Below are positions 9,216 through 20,600 of a stretch of DNA of 32,556 bases, piece by piece. The first letter of the stretch is position 1. Every line of letters begins with the position of its first letter. The position numbers and the translations under genes were made by a program. Source of the DNA: CAYUNT01 sp964446285 (GTDB lineage: Bacteria; Sumerlaeota; Sumerlaeia; SLMS01; CAYUNT01); the NCBI GenBank assembly GCA_964446285.1, contig CAYUNT010000027.1, positions 1-32,556 of the forward strand, in the 5' to 3' direction. The notes beneath the pieces were generated by a model. The model was not told the DNA's origin and did not search any database. It saw nothing but the letters and a program-made list of their open reading frames with translations.

Positions 9216-9250
9216 AACGCCGAAGGCATCGCAACGTCTTCGGCGTTTTT
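9216..9250 (+). terminator. Rho-independent terminator after tRNA-Ala
   Basis: AACGCCGAAG (9216-9225) pairs perfectly with CTTCGGCGTT (9238-9247) around a 12-base loop, and a T run extends to 9250. It lies 21 bases after the tRNA and ends its transcript before the convergent primase gene. Confidence 0.9.
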
Positions 9251-9334
9251 CATTTCACGCGAACCTTTTCATCCCCAAAGTGGCGAACGATACCGAAAAA
9301 TCGCGAAAAGATGCTAAATAAGCGGCACGCTGCG

Positions 9335-11515
9335 CTAGCCTTCGAGCGAGATGTTGCGGACGGCGGCGCGAACCACAAAGGATTTGCGCGACATTCCACG
9401 GATCAATTCATCCACCTGGCGGTTTAATTGCCTGAATTCCTCGTAATACTTGGCACGTTCCTCTTGAGGCATCCGGCGGATCGAATCTGGATCGCTTGTC
9501 TCAATTCGATATACTGAACTCAGCCATGCCTCGCCCGATGCTTTCAAAAATCGGGCTTCGAGGCGGCGCTGGATTTCGTCGCGCTCCCCCGCTGTTCGCG
9601 GAACTTCCAAGGTTTCATGAAACAAGACTATCCCAAGCAGACGGCGCGCCGGGTCTTCTAGCGTGGCCAGCAATTCAGGAATAGGATCTCCACCCCCTTC
9701 CGAAGTGGGAACTGAGTTAGTTCCTCCGGCGGCGGTGGCGGTAGCGGCGGCAGTGGCGGGCGAAGAATCCTCTCCCATACCGGCTGGGCAAGAAGGGACG
9801 CCTTCGCCAGCAACGCCAATTTTGCGCTCGATAATCTTGTCGATCAAAATGGAGACCGTCGAATCGAGCCAGGCAGGCTGGAGATTAACGCGAATCCAAT
9901 CGAGGAAATCGCCGCCTTCAAGCGCGCCTTTGATGAGGGCAAGTTCGAGATGGGAAACCGGCGGCGCGGGAACAGATACGAAGGCGCCCAATCCGCCAGC
10001 GGCGCCCGTCGCGTCCAATCCCATGCCCGGCGCACCGCCCATTGCGCCGCCAGCGCCCGCGTTCCCGCCGGGACCCGCGCGGCGCCGCATTTGCCTTCCG
10101 CGCACGCCTGGCGCACCAGCGGTTCCCGCTCCCCCAACGGCGCCCGCGGCTCTTCCCGCCGCCTTGCCCGCCCCGGCTCCTGCGCCGCCCAGCCCGCGCC
10201 GGGCCAGGTAGTTTTCAATCGTCTGGGGTTCGACGCCCAGCCGGCGCGCCACAGCCCCGATGCGCATTTCCCGTTCCACGGGATTTTCAAGCGCCTTGAG
10301 CAGCGGCACGACGGATTCCATCGCGGTCACGCGGCTGCGAATGTCCGGCGCGCGGTCCGTGGGCAATTCGCGTGATATCAGATAATCGTAAATGTCCACG
10401 GCGCGATCGAGAAATTGCCGGAACCCCTCCGCGCCATCGCGACGGATCAGGCTGTCGGGATCGTCCTCGGGCGGCAAAACAGCCACGCGCACACCCAGCC
10501 CGGCGCGCACAAGAATCTCGCCACCAGAACGCATCGCCTTCTGGCCCGCCGCATCGCCGTCGTAGATGAAAAAAACCTCGCGCACATATCGGCGCAGCAG
10601 GCGCGCTTGATCGTCAGTCAGCGCCGTTCCAAGCGTCGCCACCGTCTCGCCAAACCCGCCCTGGTGCGCCATAATGCAATCGAGATAGCCCTCGACGAGG
10701 AGCGCCCGTCCCTGGAGGCCGATCTTTTTTTGCGCCTGGCAAAGGCCATACAACATGCGGCCTTTTTGATAGATCGGCGTTTCGGCGGAATTGATGTATT
10801 TTGCCTGCTGCTTCTCTGGGTCTTCGACAATGATGCGTCCGCCAAATCCCAGACACCGCCCCAGCGCATCCAGAATCGGGAAAATCAGCCGTCCGCGAAA
10901 TCGATCATACACCTTGCCCGAATCCTGGCCTTTTACGACGAGCGCCGCCTCGATGAGCAACTCCTCGGAAAAGCCCGCCGCGCGCGCGTCGTCGTAGAGC
11001 GCTTTCCATCCGGGCGGACTGGCCCCCAGTTGGAATTGCTCGGCAATGGCCGGATCGACGCCGCGTTTGCGCAAATACGCCGCCGCCGGGCCGTTGGGGT
11101 CTGTAAGCAGATTGCGCCGGAACCATGTAAGCGCCCAGCGGTTCACGGCCAGCAGACGGTCGCGTTTTTCCTGCGCGCGGGTTTCCTTTTGCGAATCGCC
11201 GCCCAGGCCGCGCTGGGGCGTCTCGATCCCAAGACGGCCCGCAAGCAGGCGCGTTGCTTCCACAAAATCCAACTTCTCGATTTCCATGACGAAATCGATG
11301 GCGGACCCGCCCTTGCCGCATCCAAAACAATGCCATGCCTGGCGCGCGGGATTCACATGGAACGACGGCGTTTTTTCCTGATGAAACGGGCACAGGCCCT
11401 TGAAACTCGTTCCGGCGCGGCGCAATTCTACATATCCGCGCACGATCTCAACGATGTCCGCGCGATCGCGAATTTGCTGCGTNNNNNNNNNNACTTCGCG
11501 CCAGGTAATGGGCAT
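9335..11515 (-). CDS. dnaG: DNA primase DnaG
   Basis: The primase makes RNA primers at the replication fork. The N-terminal zinc ribbon is present (C42-PF-H45 and C63-FG-C66). The catalytic core follows, with a TOPRIM domain near residues 268-335 (LLVEGYLDCIMAHQGG, then FFIYDGDAAGQKAM). A C-terminal region of the helicase-binding type ends EEFRQLNRQVDELIRGM. The family is usually about 600-650 residues. Here 726 residues include a Gly/Ala-rich stretch near 437-520 and a Ala/Thr/Gly stretch near 575-608, both inserted between the core and the C-terminal domain. Codons 8-11 fall in a 10-N run. The frame happens to continue across it into TQQIRDRADIVEIV, the normal start of the family, but the true N-terminus cannot be read. 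It is convergent with tRNA-Ala. Confidence 0.95.
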   Translation of the reverse strand: MPITWREXXXXTQQIRDRADIVEIVRGYVELRRAGTSFKGLCPFHQEKTPSFHVNPARQAWHCFGCGKGGSAIDFVMEIEKLDFVEATRLLAGRLGIETPQRGLGGDSQKETRAQEKRDRLLAVNRWALTWFRRNLLTDPNGPAAAYLRKRGVDPAIAEQFQLGASPPGWKALYDDARAAGFSEELLIEAALVVKGQDSGKVYDRFRGRLIFPILDALGRCLGFGGRIIVEDPEKQQAKYINSAETPIYQKGRMLYGLCQAQKKIGLQGRALLVEGYLDCIMAHQGGFGETVATLGTALTDDQARLLRRYVREVFFIYDGDAAGQKAMRSGGEILVRAGLGVRVAVLPPEDDPDSLIRRDGAEGFRQFLDRAVDIYDYLISRELPTDRAPDIRSRVTAMESVVPLLKALENPVEREMRIGAVARRLGVEPQTIENYLARRGLGGAGAGAGKAAGRAAGAVGGAGTAGAPGVRGRQMRRRAGPGGNAGAGGAMGGAPGMGLDATGAAGGLGAFVSVPAPPVSHLELALIKGALEGGDFLDWIRVNLQPAWLDSTVSILIDKIIERKIGVAGEGVPSCPAGMGEDSSPATAAATATAAGGTNSVPTSEGGGDPIPELLATLEDPARRLLGIVLFHETLEVPRTAGERDEIQRRLEARFLKASGEAWLSSVYRIETSDPDSIRRMPQEERAKYYEEFRQLNRQVDELIRGMSRKSFVVRAAVRNISLEG
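11483..11492. other. Run of ten undetermined bases (assembly gap)
   Basis: Exactly ten N lie inside the 5' end of dnaG. A round number suggests a scaffold join or masked bases rather than a measured gap. The reading frame is kept on both sides, which fits a true length near ten or another multiple of three plus one. Confidence 0.95.
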
Positions 11516-11769
11516 AAGCCGTTACGCCACCCGTGCCAGATGCCGGAGTTCATAGTCCATCGCGGTTTTTATAGTGGAAGCAAAACCTGCGGTGGCGACC
11601 TTATCTTCAGTCAATCAACAGAAAGAAACTATGCCACCAAGCCGCTAATGCATGCCGAGACGGTTTCTCTCGCGCAAAACAGGATGATCATGGCTATATC
11701 GTCTCTTGTGCCTTTGTGGTTTCGTGGTCGTTTATTGAGCCGAACTTCTGGCCGAATCCCCGCAACTCG
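11516..11769. other. Intergenic region upstream of dnaG, with a repeat-like motif
   Basis: This stretch lies downstream of the subtilase-like gene and upstream of dnaG, both on the minus strand. A segment at 11705-11728 reads, on the minus strand, ACCACGAAACCACAAAGG and continues GCAC. I recognise this style from dispersed intergenic elements in environmental bacteria. TATAAA occurs on the minus strand near 11570 and could be a -10 element for dnaG, but I found no -35 to match. No gene is visible. Confidence 0.35.
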
Positions 11770-14553
11770 TTACGGATTCACCTGCTCGAATGTAACCGAG
11801 TTCAGGTAGATGGCCGCCGAGGAGTTGTCGCCCTCCCAGAACGGGAAGACGTCGATGGCCGCTGTGACTCCGTAAGGCGCAACTTCTGCTGTGGGTTTAT
11901 AATAGAGAGAATACTCGCGCCCCTCGGGCGTGCAGGGGGCGTGTTGAGCCATCGCTGTGCGGCCGGAAATCACCAGGCAGGCCGCCTCATCCGAAGTGGT
12001 CGTCATCAGCCGAAGCCGGAAGTCCGGAACCTTGAGCGGATCGGTTTCGTCCGTCCCCACCGTCATGGACAGGCGGTATAGTTTATTGGGATCGAGCGCG
12101 GTGCGTTGTTCGCCCGAATCCGCGTCGAGCAGCACGAGCGGCGGGCTTTCCCAGTATCCGAAACTCTTGATTTGATTGGACTTGATGACCAAGCGTCCGG
12201 GTTCGGCATACATATCGCAGGGATTGTATGGGTTGTATTGCGGCAGCGGGAGCGCTTGCCATCCTTCCGACGAGGAATCGAAAGAGAAAGTGACAATGCC
12301 TGGCGTCTCCAACGGAGCAGCCTTTCCGGATTTGGCGGACAAACTGCAATACAGTTCGCTGGTGTTTATCAGGCGATACTGCGGGGCCGACGCATAGGCG
12401 GAAAGCTCCGAGGTCATGATCGGAACCACGTTGCCAGCAGATAACATCGCGGCGCGAAGGCTCGTGGCGGATTCGTTATAATACTTCTGCCGCAAAAGGG
12501 CGCACAATCCCGCCACATGCGCCGCCGCAATGGAACTGCCGCGCACACGATAGTTGTCTGGACGAACTCGCGGATTGCCGCTGGTGATCATGGTGCTTGA
12601 ATACTGGCTCGTCACAGTCCGAACGTTGTCGAAACTGAGCAGTTCCGGTTTTTGCGCGGCTGGCGACGCCGCGCCGCCCGGTTTTGTCCAATGCAGGAAT
12701 TGTTTCTTCTGCGTGGCGGAATCAACCAACGCGCCCGGTCCCGGATTCAAGCCCGGAATCGTATCGGCCTGGATGCGGCTCAAACCGCCGAAATTGCGCG
12801 TTACGTCCACCGCTCCAACCGAAATCACGTCCGCCGCGTCGCTATTGCAAAGCGGCACTCCATGCGTCAGGTATTGCGGCTCATCCACTTGTCCAGCAGT
12901 GATTACAAGCGTCATCATCGTCTTATTGTAATTGTTAGTGTCTTTTCGGCGAATGACCAGGCTGATGGGAATGCTTGCATTGCTGACGAGAATATGCTCG
13001 ACCGGGTTGTCCGACGCGCCATTTTGCAGCCGCGTGGAAAAGGCCACTGGTCGGCTTAAATCGTGTGTTTCGCGGCTGATAAGATACATGTCTATATCGT
13101 CAGTGGCCCGCCCCTGTTGCTCGATGCGGCTGCCGCGACCTTGCCCGGGCTGATACGTGTAGATGTTATTCACCCACACATCGTCCCACACAAGAAATGC
13201 CTCGAAAAAGCCCAGCTCAGGATCGGGCGAGACCTCGAGCGTCTCATCGCGGTTGGCGCCTGGTGCGGAAAAGGAATGGAAATTGTCAATTGCACCAAAC
13301 GCTTCGCCATTGAAACGGGTTTGAATATAGAGCGGTTTTCCGTGTCCGGCTTCCGAGGTCCCCACGGCTTCCGAAGGAGTGAAATCTCCAACGGCTGACA
13401 GATAAACAATGTTATTATACTGAACCAACTGCGAGGCGCGAACTGACACCGCGCTCGTGCCGTCATAGCGTCCAAGGCCCGGGAATGCCACGTCATCCAC
13501 CATGACGCGAACGCCATTTTCCGCCAGATACTCGCGGCTGATGTGGAATTGCAGATCGGTCGAGGCATCGCCGAATAGCAAAGGCGCGGAAGGCGCCACG
13601 TCATGAATTACTTCCAGCATCAACGCACCCGTAGGCACAGCCAAGCGCGAGCCGGCATTGCCAACCATTCGTGGATCGGTAGGAACGCTCAGGCCATTGG
13701 CCGGGCACAGGCGGTCATACATGAAAAGGTCCGGCATAAAGAAATAGGAAAGATTCGTGGTAATCGGAAACAGCCGGATGGCCCCAAGACGGTTTGCAGA
13801 AGGGGGAGGCGTGGAAGGCGCTGCGGGAAGATCAAGGGTTTGCACTCTGGCGTCTGAATTTCGCCCGGCAGGCGAGTATTCATAGTCAAACAAGCCAACC
13901 GACAGCACGCCAATTGAAACACCGGCGCCGTCTAAAGCCGGTCCCGCGATCGAAGACGCACAGTCCAGTCCCGCCATGCCTGAGCGGACTTCATCCGCTC
14001 CCATCGCAGCGTCTCCCTCGGTCGTAATCAGTCCCACATTGCACAGAGAGTAGTTGGGGCGGGCCAATTTAACCACGGCAGGCAGCTCGGCAATTTGTTC
14101 AAGTTGATCGAGGGGAATACGCGCCTGAACAAGAGGCGCATCAGGATTTACGAGTTCAATTTGCGCGCCCGCCATGCGGATGCGATTCAGCGTGGCCGGA
14201 GCCGTATCCTTAAGATACATATAAACCTGCAACATGGAGGCATCCGAACCGCTGACCTTGAAGACAGGCAGCGCGATGTGGTTGTCGCGCAGGCGGGAGA
14301 GATTCGCTCGTTGCTGAGGTTGCAGGGAACGCAACGCGCCTGCCACTTCCATAAGGTCGGGAGTAATTTTGCCCGGAGACGTCAGCGCGTGAGCGCCTTG
14401 CGGCAAATGGAGAGCCTGCGCACATTCTCCCGCCGCCAGGGCGGAGCCGGCCGCCAAGGCCAAAACGGCTATCCCAAACGCCGCGATAGAAATCCTGGAC
14501 GAACCTGTTCGCTGTCCAATCCGGCTATCCATTTTCGGATATGTTCCGAGCAT
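11770..14553 (-). CDS. Secreted subtilase-like (S8-type) protein, catalytic residues probably degenerate
   Basis: The 927-residue product begins with a signal peptide (hydrophobic 20-37, ending ALAAGE). Residues 205-690 follow the S8-like group common in environmental bacteria: a first strand GAGVSIGVLSVG, then LMLEVIHDVAPSAPLLFG, VRVMVDDVAFPG, VYLSAVGD, and the serine block RGSSIAAAHVAGLCALL. Only the serine (S674) looks intact. The aspartate position reads V219 (GVLSVG, where relatives have GVLSDS), the histidine position reads T308, and the oxyanion Asn reads D390. The C-terminal 170 residues look like a beta-sandwich, possibly carbohydrate-binding (FSFDSSSEGWQALP...YWESPPLVL). The start at 14553 is supported by GGAGG eight bases upstream. 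It sits 86 bases after the giant gene and is probably cotranscribed with it. Assignment to the fold is fairly firm; loss of activity is inferred. Confidence 0.7.
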   Translation of the reverse strand: MLGTYPKMDSRIGQRTGSSRISIAAFGIAVLALAAGSALAAGECAQALHLPQGAHALTSPGKITPDLMEVAGALRSLQPQQRANLSRLRDNHIALPVFKVSGSDASMLQVYMYLKDTAPATLNRIRMAGAQIELVNPDAPLVQARIPLDQLEQIAELPAVVKLARPNYSLCNVGLITTEGDAAMGADEVRSGMAGLDCASSIAGPALDGAGVSIGVLSVGLFDYEYSPAGRNSDARVQTLDLPAAPSTPPPSANRLGAIRLFPITTNLSYFFMPDLFMYDRLCPANGLSVPTDPRMVGNAGSRLAVPTGALMLEVIHDVAPSAPLLFGDASTDLQFHISREYLAENGVRVMVDDVAFPGLGRYDGTSAVSVRASQLVQYNNIVYLSAVGDFTPSEAVGTSEAGHGKPLYIQTRFNGEAFGAIDNFHSFSAPGANRDETLEVSPDPELGFFEAFLVWDDVWVNNIYTYQPGQGRGSRIEQQGRATDDIDMYLISRETHDLSRPVAFSTRLQNGASDNPVEHILVSNASIPISLVIRRKDTNNYNKTMMTLVITAGQVDEPQYLTHGVPLCNSDAADVISVGAVDVTRNFGGLSRIQADTIPGLNPGPGALVDSATQKKQFLHWTKPGGAASPAAQKPELLSFDNVRTVTSQYSSTMITSGNPRVRPDNYRVRGSSIAAAHVAGLCALLRQKYYNESATSLRAAMLSAGNVVPIMTSELSAYASAPQYRLINTSELYCSLSAKSGKAAPLETPGIVTFSFDSSSEGWQALPLPQYNPYNPCDMYAEPGRLVIKSNQIKSFGYWESPPLVLLDADSGEQRTALDPNKLYRLSMTVGTDETDPLKVPDFRLRLMTTTSDEAACLVISGRTAMAQHAPCTPEGREYSLYYKPTAEVAPYGVTAAIDVFPFWEGDNSSAAIYLNSVTFEQVNP

Positions 14554-14561
14554 GTCAGAAA

Positions 14562-14566
14562 CCTCC
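14562..14566 (-). promoter_or_regulatory. Ribosome binding site that fixes the subtilase-like start
   Basis: GGAGG on the minus strand ends eight bases before the ATG at 14553. It places the start 35 codons inside the longer open frame and directly before the signal peptide. Confidence 0.75.
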
Positions 14567-14639
14567 AGAAGAGGCAGTGTCAAGTGCGGGGCGAAATTGC
14601 TCCCTCCATCTCGCGCGCCCGGAAAGCGGGCGAAATTCC

Positions 14640-17600
14640 TTACTCGTAGATCTCCCACATTGGATTGCTCGAAAGCAAAGGCCCATAGTCCTGAGTGGCA
14701 TCCCTGGCCGTAACCAGGAACGCTTCCGTGCTGCGAGCCGTTTCGCCATCCGGATTGAATACGGACACGCTTCGAGGTCCAGGAATGGCGCTTGTATCCA
14801 CTGTAACCTTTAGCTCGATAACCTGGGAGGAGCGAACCACGGGACCGCTAACAATTTGAACGCCATCGCCCATATAGGCACGGGCGCCGTATTTGAAGTT
14901 GGTTCCGTAGATGCGCACTTCCATTGCCTTTGTCCCCCGAGGGGCAAATCCAGGCGAAACCACAGTGATCGAAAGGTCCGGATTGATGATCGGACCGCTT
15001 GAGCCGGCTACGCGCGCTTTGGAGATGCCGGTTCGCGAACTCCAGGAAGCGCCCCGAATTCGGTTATATAGAACCTGGTTGGGCGCGCCAAACCACTGCG
15101 ATCCAAAGAAACGTCCGGCGTTGCCCACAACAAGGTCAAGGTCGCCGTCGCCGTCAATGTCAGTCAGCTGCACAGCGCGCGAGTTGCCGCTCGGGTCCGC
15201 CCAGTCGGCATAGAATGTCGTTGTCACGATATCGGGATACTCGACACTGGTCACGTCCGTGAACGTGGGATTTGCCTCATTGGTCGTCCGGTTATGCAGC
15301 ACCACAACGGATTTTTCCGTGATGTCGGTTCCGCGTCCCATAATGATGTCCGGACGTCCATCCAGATCGATATCTCCAATATCCACGTTGAAGGTGGCGT
15401 GAATGATAGCCGGAAGAACATTCACTCCGGCACGGAAAGGTTGTGCGGCCGCATTTGTTGTGCGATTACGGTTGTTCAGCAGAACGATCGGCTGTCCGAG
15501 GACTTGGCCAATCTGGTCCACGGCCGTAATCACAACGTCGTAGGACGGTTCAAACTTGCCATCGTTGTCGCGGTCGATCCAGCGGGCTTTGCGGCGCCAA
15601 AGGACCTGCACATCGGCTAAGTCCTGAACGGTTCCGTGCGGAACCTCCGGGCGGCTGATTTGCGCCAGGCGCGATTGCGTGATGAGTTGATCCACCGGAG
15701 GCCGTTTCATAGGGCCAAGCCGGACCAGTTCTCCGGAATTATTGCTCCAGTATGTGCCCGCGGCCACAAACGCCGTTTGTCCAGCGCCCAGGAGGTTTTT
15801 GCGAATGGTTCCCTCGATGAATCCTGTCGTGGTCGAGCGGAAGTGCGCATATTGCGCCGGATCGTCAGGCAAGGCCGCACCCGCCGCGTTATACCAGGAA
15901 TGATCGGTATTGTTCGAGCCTTCGCGCCACAGGCAGAAGTCATAGCGCCCCACTGTTCCTGATTTGCTCATCGGAGCCGCCACCGGCGTGCTCGGATCCG
16001 AAGAGACGAGAATCATCACATCTTGCAGATCGTTGCCCGAGTTGCAGGCGACATAGAGCCATCCCTGGCGCTCAGCCACAAACAAGCCGTCGCCAAAATC
16101 CCAAGCGGCGGCGTCCAGCGTGCCGTCCATCACGAATGGGCTTGTGGCGCTGGGAGACGAACCTGTGGGAAGCGGAGTGACACACTGTGCCAGAGCGCTG
16201 GAAACCGCCAGATATTCATTGGCGTCGATGTTGCCATCTCCGTTGATTCCGTTGATGTATTTGATCTTTGCATCGTTGAACGTATCGCGGATGGCCACAT
16301 GGAACAAAGTATCCACAGAAGATGGATCCGACGCTCCCCTGTAATTCAAGGATTCGATCAGGTTTTCGAATTCGAGGATTTCCTCGTCTGTTACGATGCC
16401 ATTCCCGTCAAAGTCTTCACAGAAGTCGCCATCCTGGTTGATGTCACACACTTTGGCGCCTTCGAGCAGGCGGTGGAAAACCATATCGGAACGGCTTTTT
16501 TGGACGAATCCGGTAACAAAGTCCGCCACGTCGGCGCAACCATTCCATTCGCCAGTGGCGGAATTGAATCCCTGATTTGCCAGCAGGCGCGACCACCAGA
16601 CGAAGTCTGGATTGTAAGTGGAAGAACCGGGAATTTCCACCTCTGAGTCCTGAGAGCACTGATTGACAAAGAACACATCAGGCAATCCATCTTGGTTGAA
16701 GTCCGCCACAAGCGCCTGGACCGTATTGTCTTGCAAGCCGTCCACGACGTTGCCTGGACCGGTCAACGTGGTAGTTGGGAATTTGGTTTCTGTGGCGTCA
16801 ATGAAATCAACATTGGATGGCGTGGCGGATGTGGAAATTGGGTTGAGGAAGAGCAGGTTGGGTCCGCCCGCGTCAGCAAAGCTGTTGGCCACAACGATAT
16901 CGGGATAGCCGTCGCAGTTCAGATCGCCCCCTGCCGGGCGCTTGCTTGTCAGGCGGTTTTGCGGCTGTCCGAATGTGGAGGGCAGTCGGCGATCGGTCAC
17001 ATCGTCAAAGATACCATCACCCAAATCGTTGTTGAAGCATCGCGCGGCGTAGGATGTGTGATCCCGCGGATCTGTGTCATAATTAGTGAAAGTATTATAC
17101 GAACGCGCTTCCGTGGGTCTGGAAAGGCCTGTTTGAGATGGGTAGTCCTGGAAGATAAGGGGGTCTTTCGCGTCGCGGTTTTCAAACAGACGGTTGCGCG
17201 TGCCATTGTAGGCGATATAAAGGTCCAAATCGCCGTCCAGATCGTAATCGAAGAAGAATCCGTCGTATGCTGGACGCAAGGACTGCTCGAAATACGTATT
17301 GGGCCAGCCCCAGCTCAGGAGTCTGGGAGCTGGCGCTCCGCGTCCGGTCGGGTGGAATACTCGCGTGGCGTAAGGATGCAGGCTGAGGCCGTGGTTGAGG
17401 AAGAGGAAACTGTTGTCGCCGTTTTCCGTGAAATCGCCGCCGTTGAAGAAGAACAAATCCATATCCCCATCGCGATCCACGTCCGCGGAATGAACCGCCA
17501 TAGTGACGTTGGACATTTGCTTAATCGTCGGGCCTTCACCCGCAGACTGCATGGCATGGGCCGGCAAATTGACCAAAGTCATGTCATAGAAAATGGGCTG

Positions 17601-20600
17601 ATCCTTGTCCGAAGTCAAATCAACCCGGTTCACATACGAGGCGTTATTTGCCGCCTGGTCCAAACGGGGCCGGGGCTGATAGAATTCGTTTTTGAACATC
17701 AAACTTGGGCGTCCGAACATCCCAAGGAAGATGTCCTGATCGCCGTCATTATCCACGTCGGCCGCCGCGACAAACGCAGCGCGCACCGGCGTGTTCGGAT
17801 TGAGCGAGGTTTGCGAGGCATCCGTCCAGGAATCCGGTTCGCAGAATCCGCCATTGAAGATGATTTGCTGTGTTCCCAGCGTGTTGTTCACCTGGTAAAG
17901 GTTCACTCCCACGCCGTCCTGGGCAAAAATGACATCGGGAAGGCCGTCCATATTCAGATCGGCCACGGTCCCGTGCAAGGTGCGTCCTGTCCGGGCTGGA
18001 AGCATATCCTGGGCATAATAGAGCCGCGAGTCCGCGTTATTCACATCCGCCAGGAATTCACGCGCGTAACCGTAAACACTTCCTGTCTGTCCACGCCCAA
18101 AGAAAGGACCGCCTCGGTAGCTGGTAGCGGAAGAATCGGGGTCGTAGATTGGATTGGGTCCTGCGTCTGTATATGTAAGGACTCTGACCATGCCCTGATT
18201 GTCGAAATCCGCCACGCAAGCGCCCATTGTATTGTCGCGCCGAATGTTCGAACGCCAGGGAATATAATCCTCTTCAGGACTTTGCAAGTCGCCCGGATAG
18301 CCATCGGGGATCGTAAAATCCGTAACCCGGATGGCATCGTTAAGGGCTTGGGTGATCCTTTGATATAAGGAATCCGTTCCAAATTGCAGTTCGCTGAAGT
18401 AGCCGTCCGCCAAACCATCGGTTCCAAACACATTCGTAGCGCTGAAAACGTCGGTATTCCAGTAAAAGAAGTCAAATCCCTCGCATTTATACTGCGGATC
18501 ATAAGTTCCGCGCGGGAAGAAGCGATTGGCCACGAACAAATCCGCTCCGCTGTCTCCAAATATCTGGCAGAGGATGACTTCGCTTGTGATGCTGAAATCG
18601 GTTTCGACGTTGCCCACACCCGGCGTGGTTTCAGGGAAGTCGCCCATTTGAGGCGGCATGCGATCCAGGTTGCGGATGTTGTATGTGGTAGTGGATTCCA
18701 CCTGGGGGACAGGACCGGTGGATGGAACGGGTCTGCGGCGCAAAGTTCCGCCAAAGACGCCATCGCGCCCCAGCGTATCATCGCGGAACATGAAAGCATC
18801 CAGGCGCCGTCCAAGATATGGACTGCTTCCATAGATGTTGCGCCAGGAAGTGCTATTCAGCAACATGCTCATGTCGCCAACTGTCTGCCAGGAGTTCCAC
18901 ATAAGATAATCGTCAGGATCGGGATCGGGGCTGAAACCCGCCGCCCGGCGGACGTCGATGCTCTGACTCAAGAACACGAAAAATGCGTCTGGAGTTCCGC
19001 GAGGAATCACCTGGCCGCTTGCGAACTTCAATTCGTTGCGGCGGTTGACAAGAATCATTTCAGAAAAATGAAGGTTTTCATTGTATCGGTTGTGAACCAG
19101 ATTGTCGTCGCCGATATATCGCGCGATCGAGCCCGCCAAGTCTGGGAAGCCTCCAAGATTCAGGCCAAATGCTCCGCTATTTAGATCATCAAAGACGCTC
19201 AAGACGATGTCCGGGTCGCCGTCGCAATCAATATCTTCAATATCTGAGCGGGTCGTGTAAGGGTCCACCTGCCCATAGGCGTCGCCCAGAGTCATGTAGG
19301 CGATAGGGTTGGGACCAACCATGTTTTTCGTGTTGAGGATTCCCGGCATGCAGATGTCGGAGGCATCCGTGAAGAAACCATCGCCGAGGTCATCGTTATC
19401 CACGCGAGGATTGACCGCCGGGTCATTGATGTCGCGGTTGATAAGAATCCGGTCGGGCGCTCCCCAGACATTGCCTTGAGTTACAGTAACCCCTGAGTAG
19501 TTGGAGAAAAGAATGTCCAGATCGCCGTCGAGATCAAAGTCGGCGAGTTTCACATCCCAGGTATTTTCAAAATTCAAGGGAAGCCGGTCGTCACCAGTGA
19601 ATTGCTGGCCCGGTTCATTGTAGAACGGCGTTCCGTCCACGCGTCCGTTCAGGCCGTAGGTTTCATCGCGGAATACTCCCGGTTTGCCCAGATACCCTTG
19701 GTTGATAAGGATACGATTGGCCAAGGCGGCGTTTGTAAAGTTGCCGAATCCGCCGATGGCCAAAACAAGGTCCACCCATCCATCGCCGTTGACATCGCCA
19801 AAAGCCGCGCCATTTACGAACCAGTCTTTGGAAGGAAGGGCGCCTTCATCCACAGAAATAGTGGTGCCTGCCGCTTCGCACGCGTCGCCTATCCCGTCGC
19901 CATCCGCGTCGGGCTGGGTGGGCGGTTCTCCTGTGGCTGGATTATACACCTCGGGACAGTTGTCGATGTCGTTGGGCACTCCGTCGCCGTCGATGTCATT
20001 ATCGCAGGCATCGCCAATGCCGTCTTTATCGAGGTCTTCCTGGTTGGGATTCGGGGTGCCCGGACAATTGTCGGCGTCGTCGAGGACTCCGTCGCCGTCA
20101 TAATCGCCTCGGCAAGCGTCGCCGGTTCCATCGCCAACCGAGTCGCGCTGATCGGGGTTGGGAATAAAGGGGCAGTTGTCTTCCGGCTGAGGATCGGCAA
20201 CCCCGTCGCCGTTGAGATCCTGATTGCAAAGGCTGTTCGGATCATAGAATTCCGGCCATCCCAGATCATGTCCAAGAATCATATAGCAGTTTGGCACGCC
20301 ATCGCCGTCGATGTCATCATCGCAGACATCGCCCTTGCCGTCGTCATCTGTATCATTTTGATCCGTATTGGGCCAGGCGGGACAGTTGTCCAGCGCGTCA
20401 TCGATCCCATCGGCGTCAAAGTCCTGAACGCACACGGTTCCGCGCGGCGTGGTCAGATCATTTTCATCCTGATCTTCGTTGGGAACCCACGGACAGTTGT
20501 CGGAGTCGTTGGGGACTCCATCTCCATCGTAATCTTCGGCAAAGAAGGGGTCGGGGCGCGTGGCAGTGTTTGTATAAATAATTGCCCCTTCCACCATTTG

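Noticed and set aside
10415..11809. A 464-codon plus-strand frame under dnaG
   Set aside because: It is antisense to unmistakable primase and runs through the N gap.
19875..20534. Regularly spaced similar DNA blocks that look at first like a CRISPR array
   Set aside because: They are coding TSP3 repeats of uneven length, diverged in DNA, without constant direct repeats or unique spacers.
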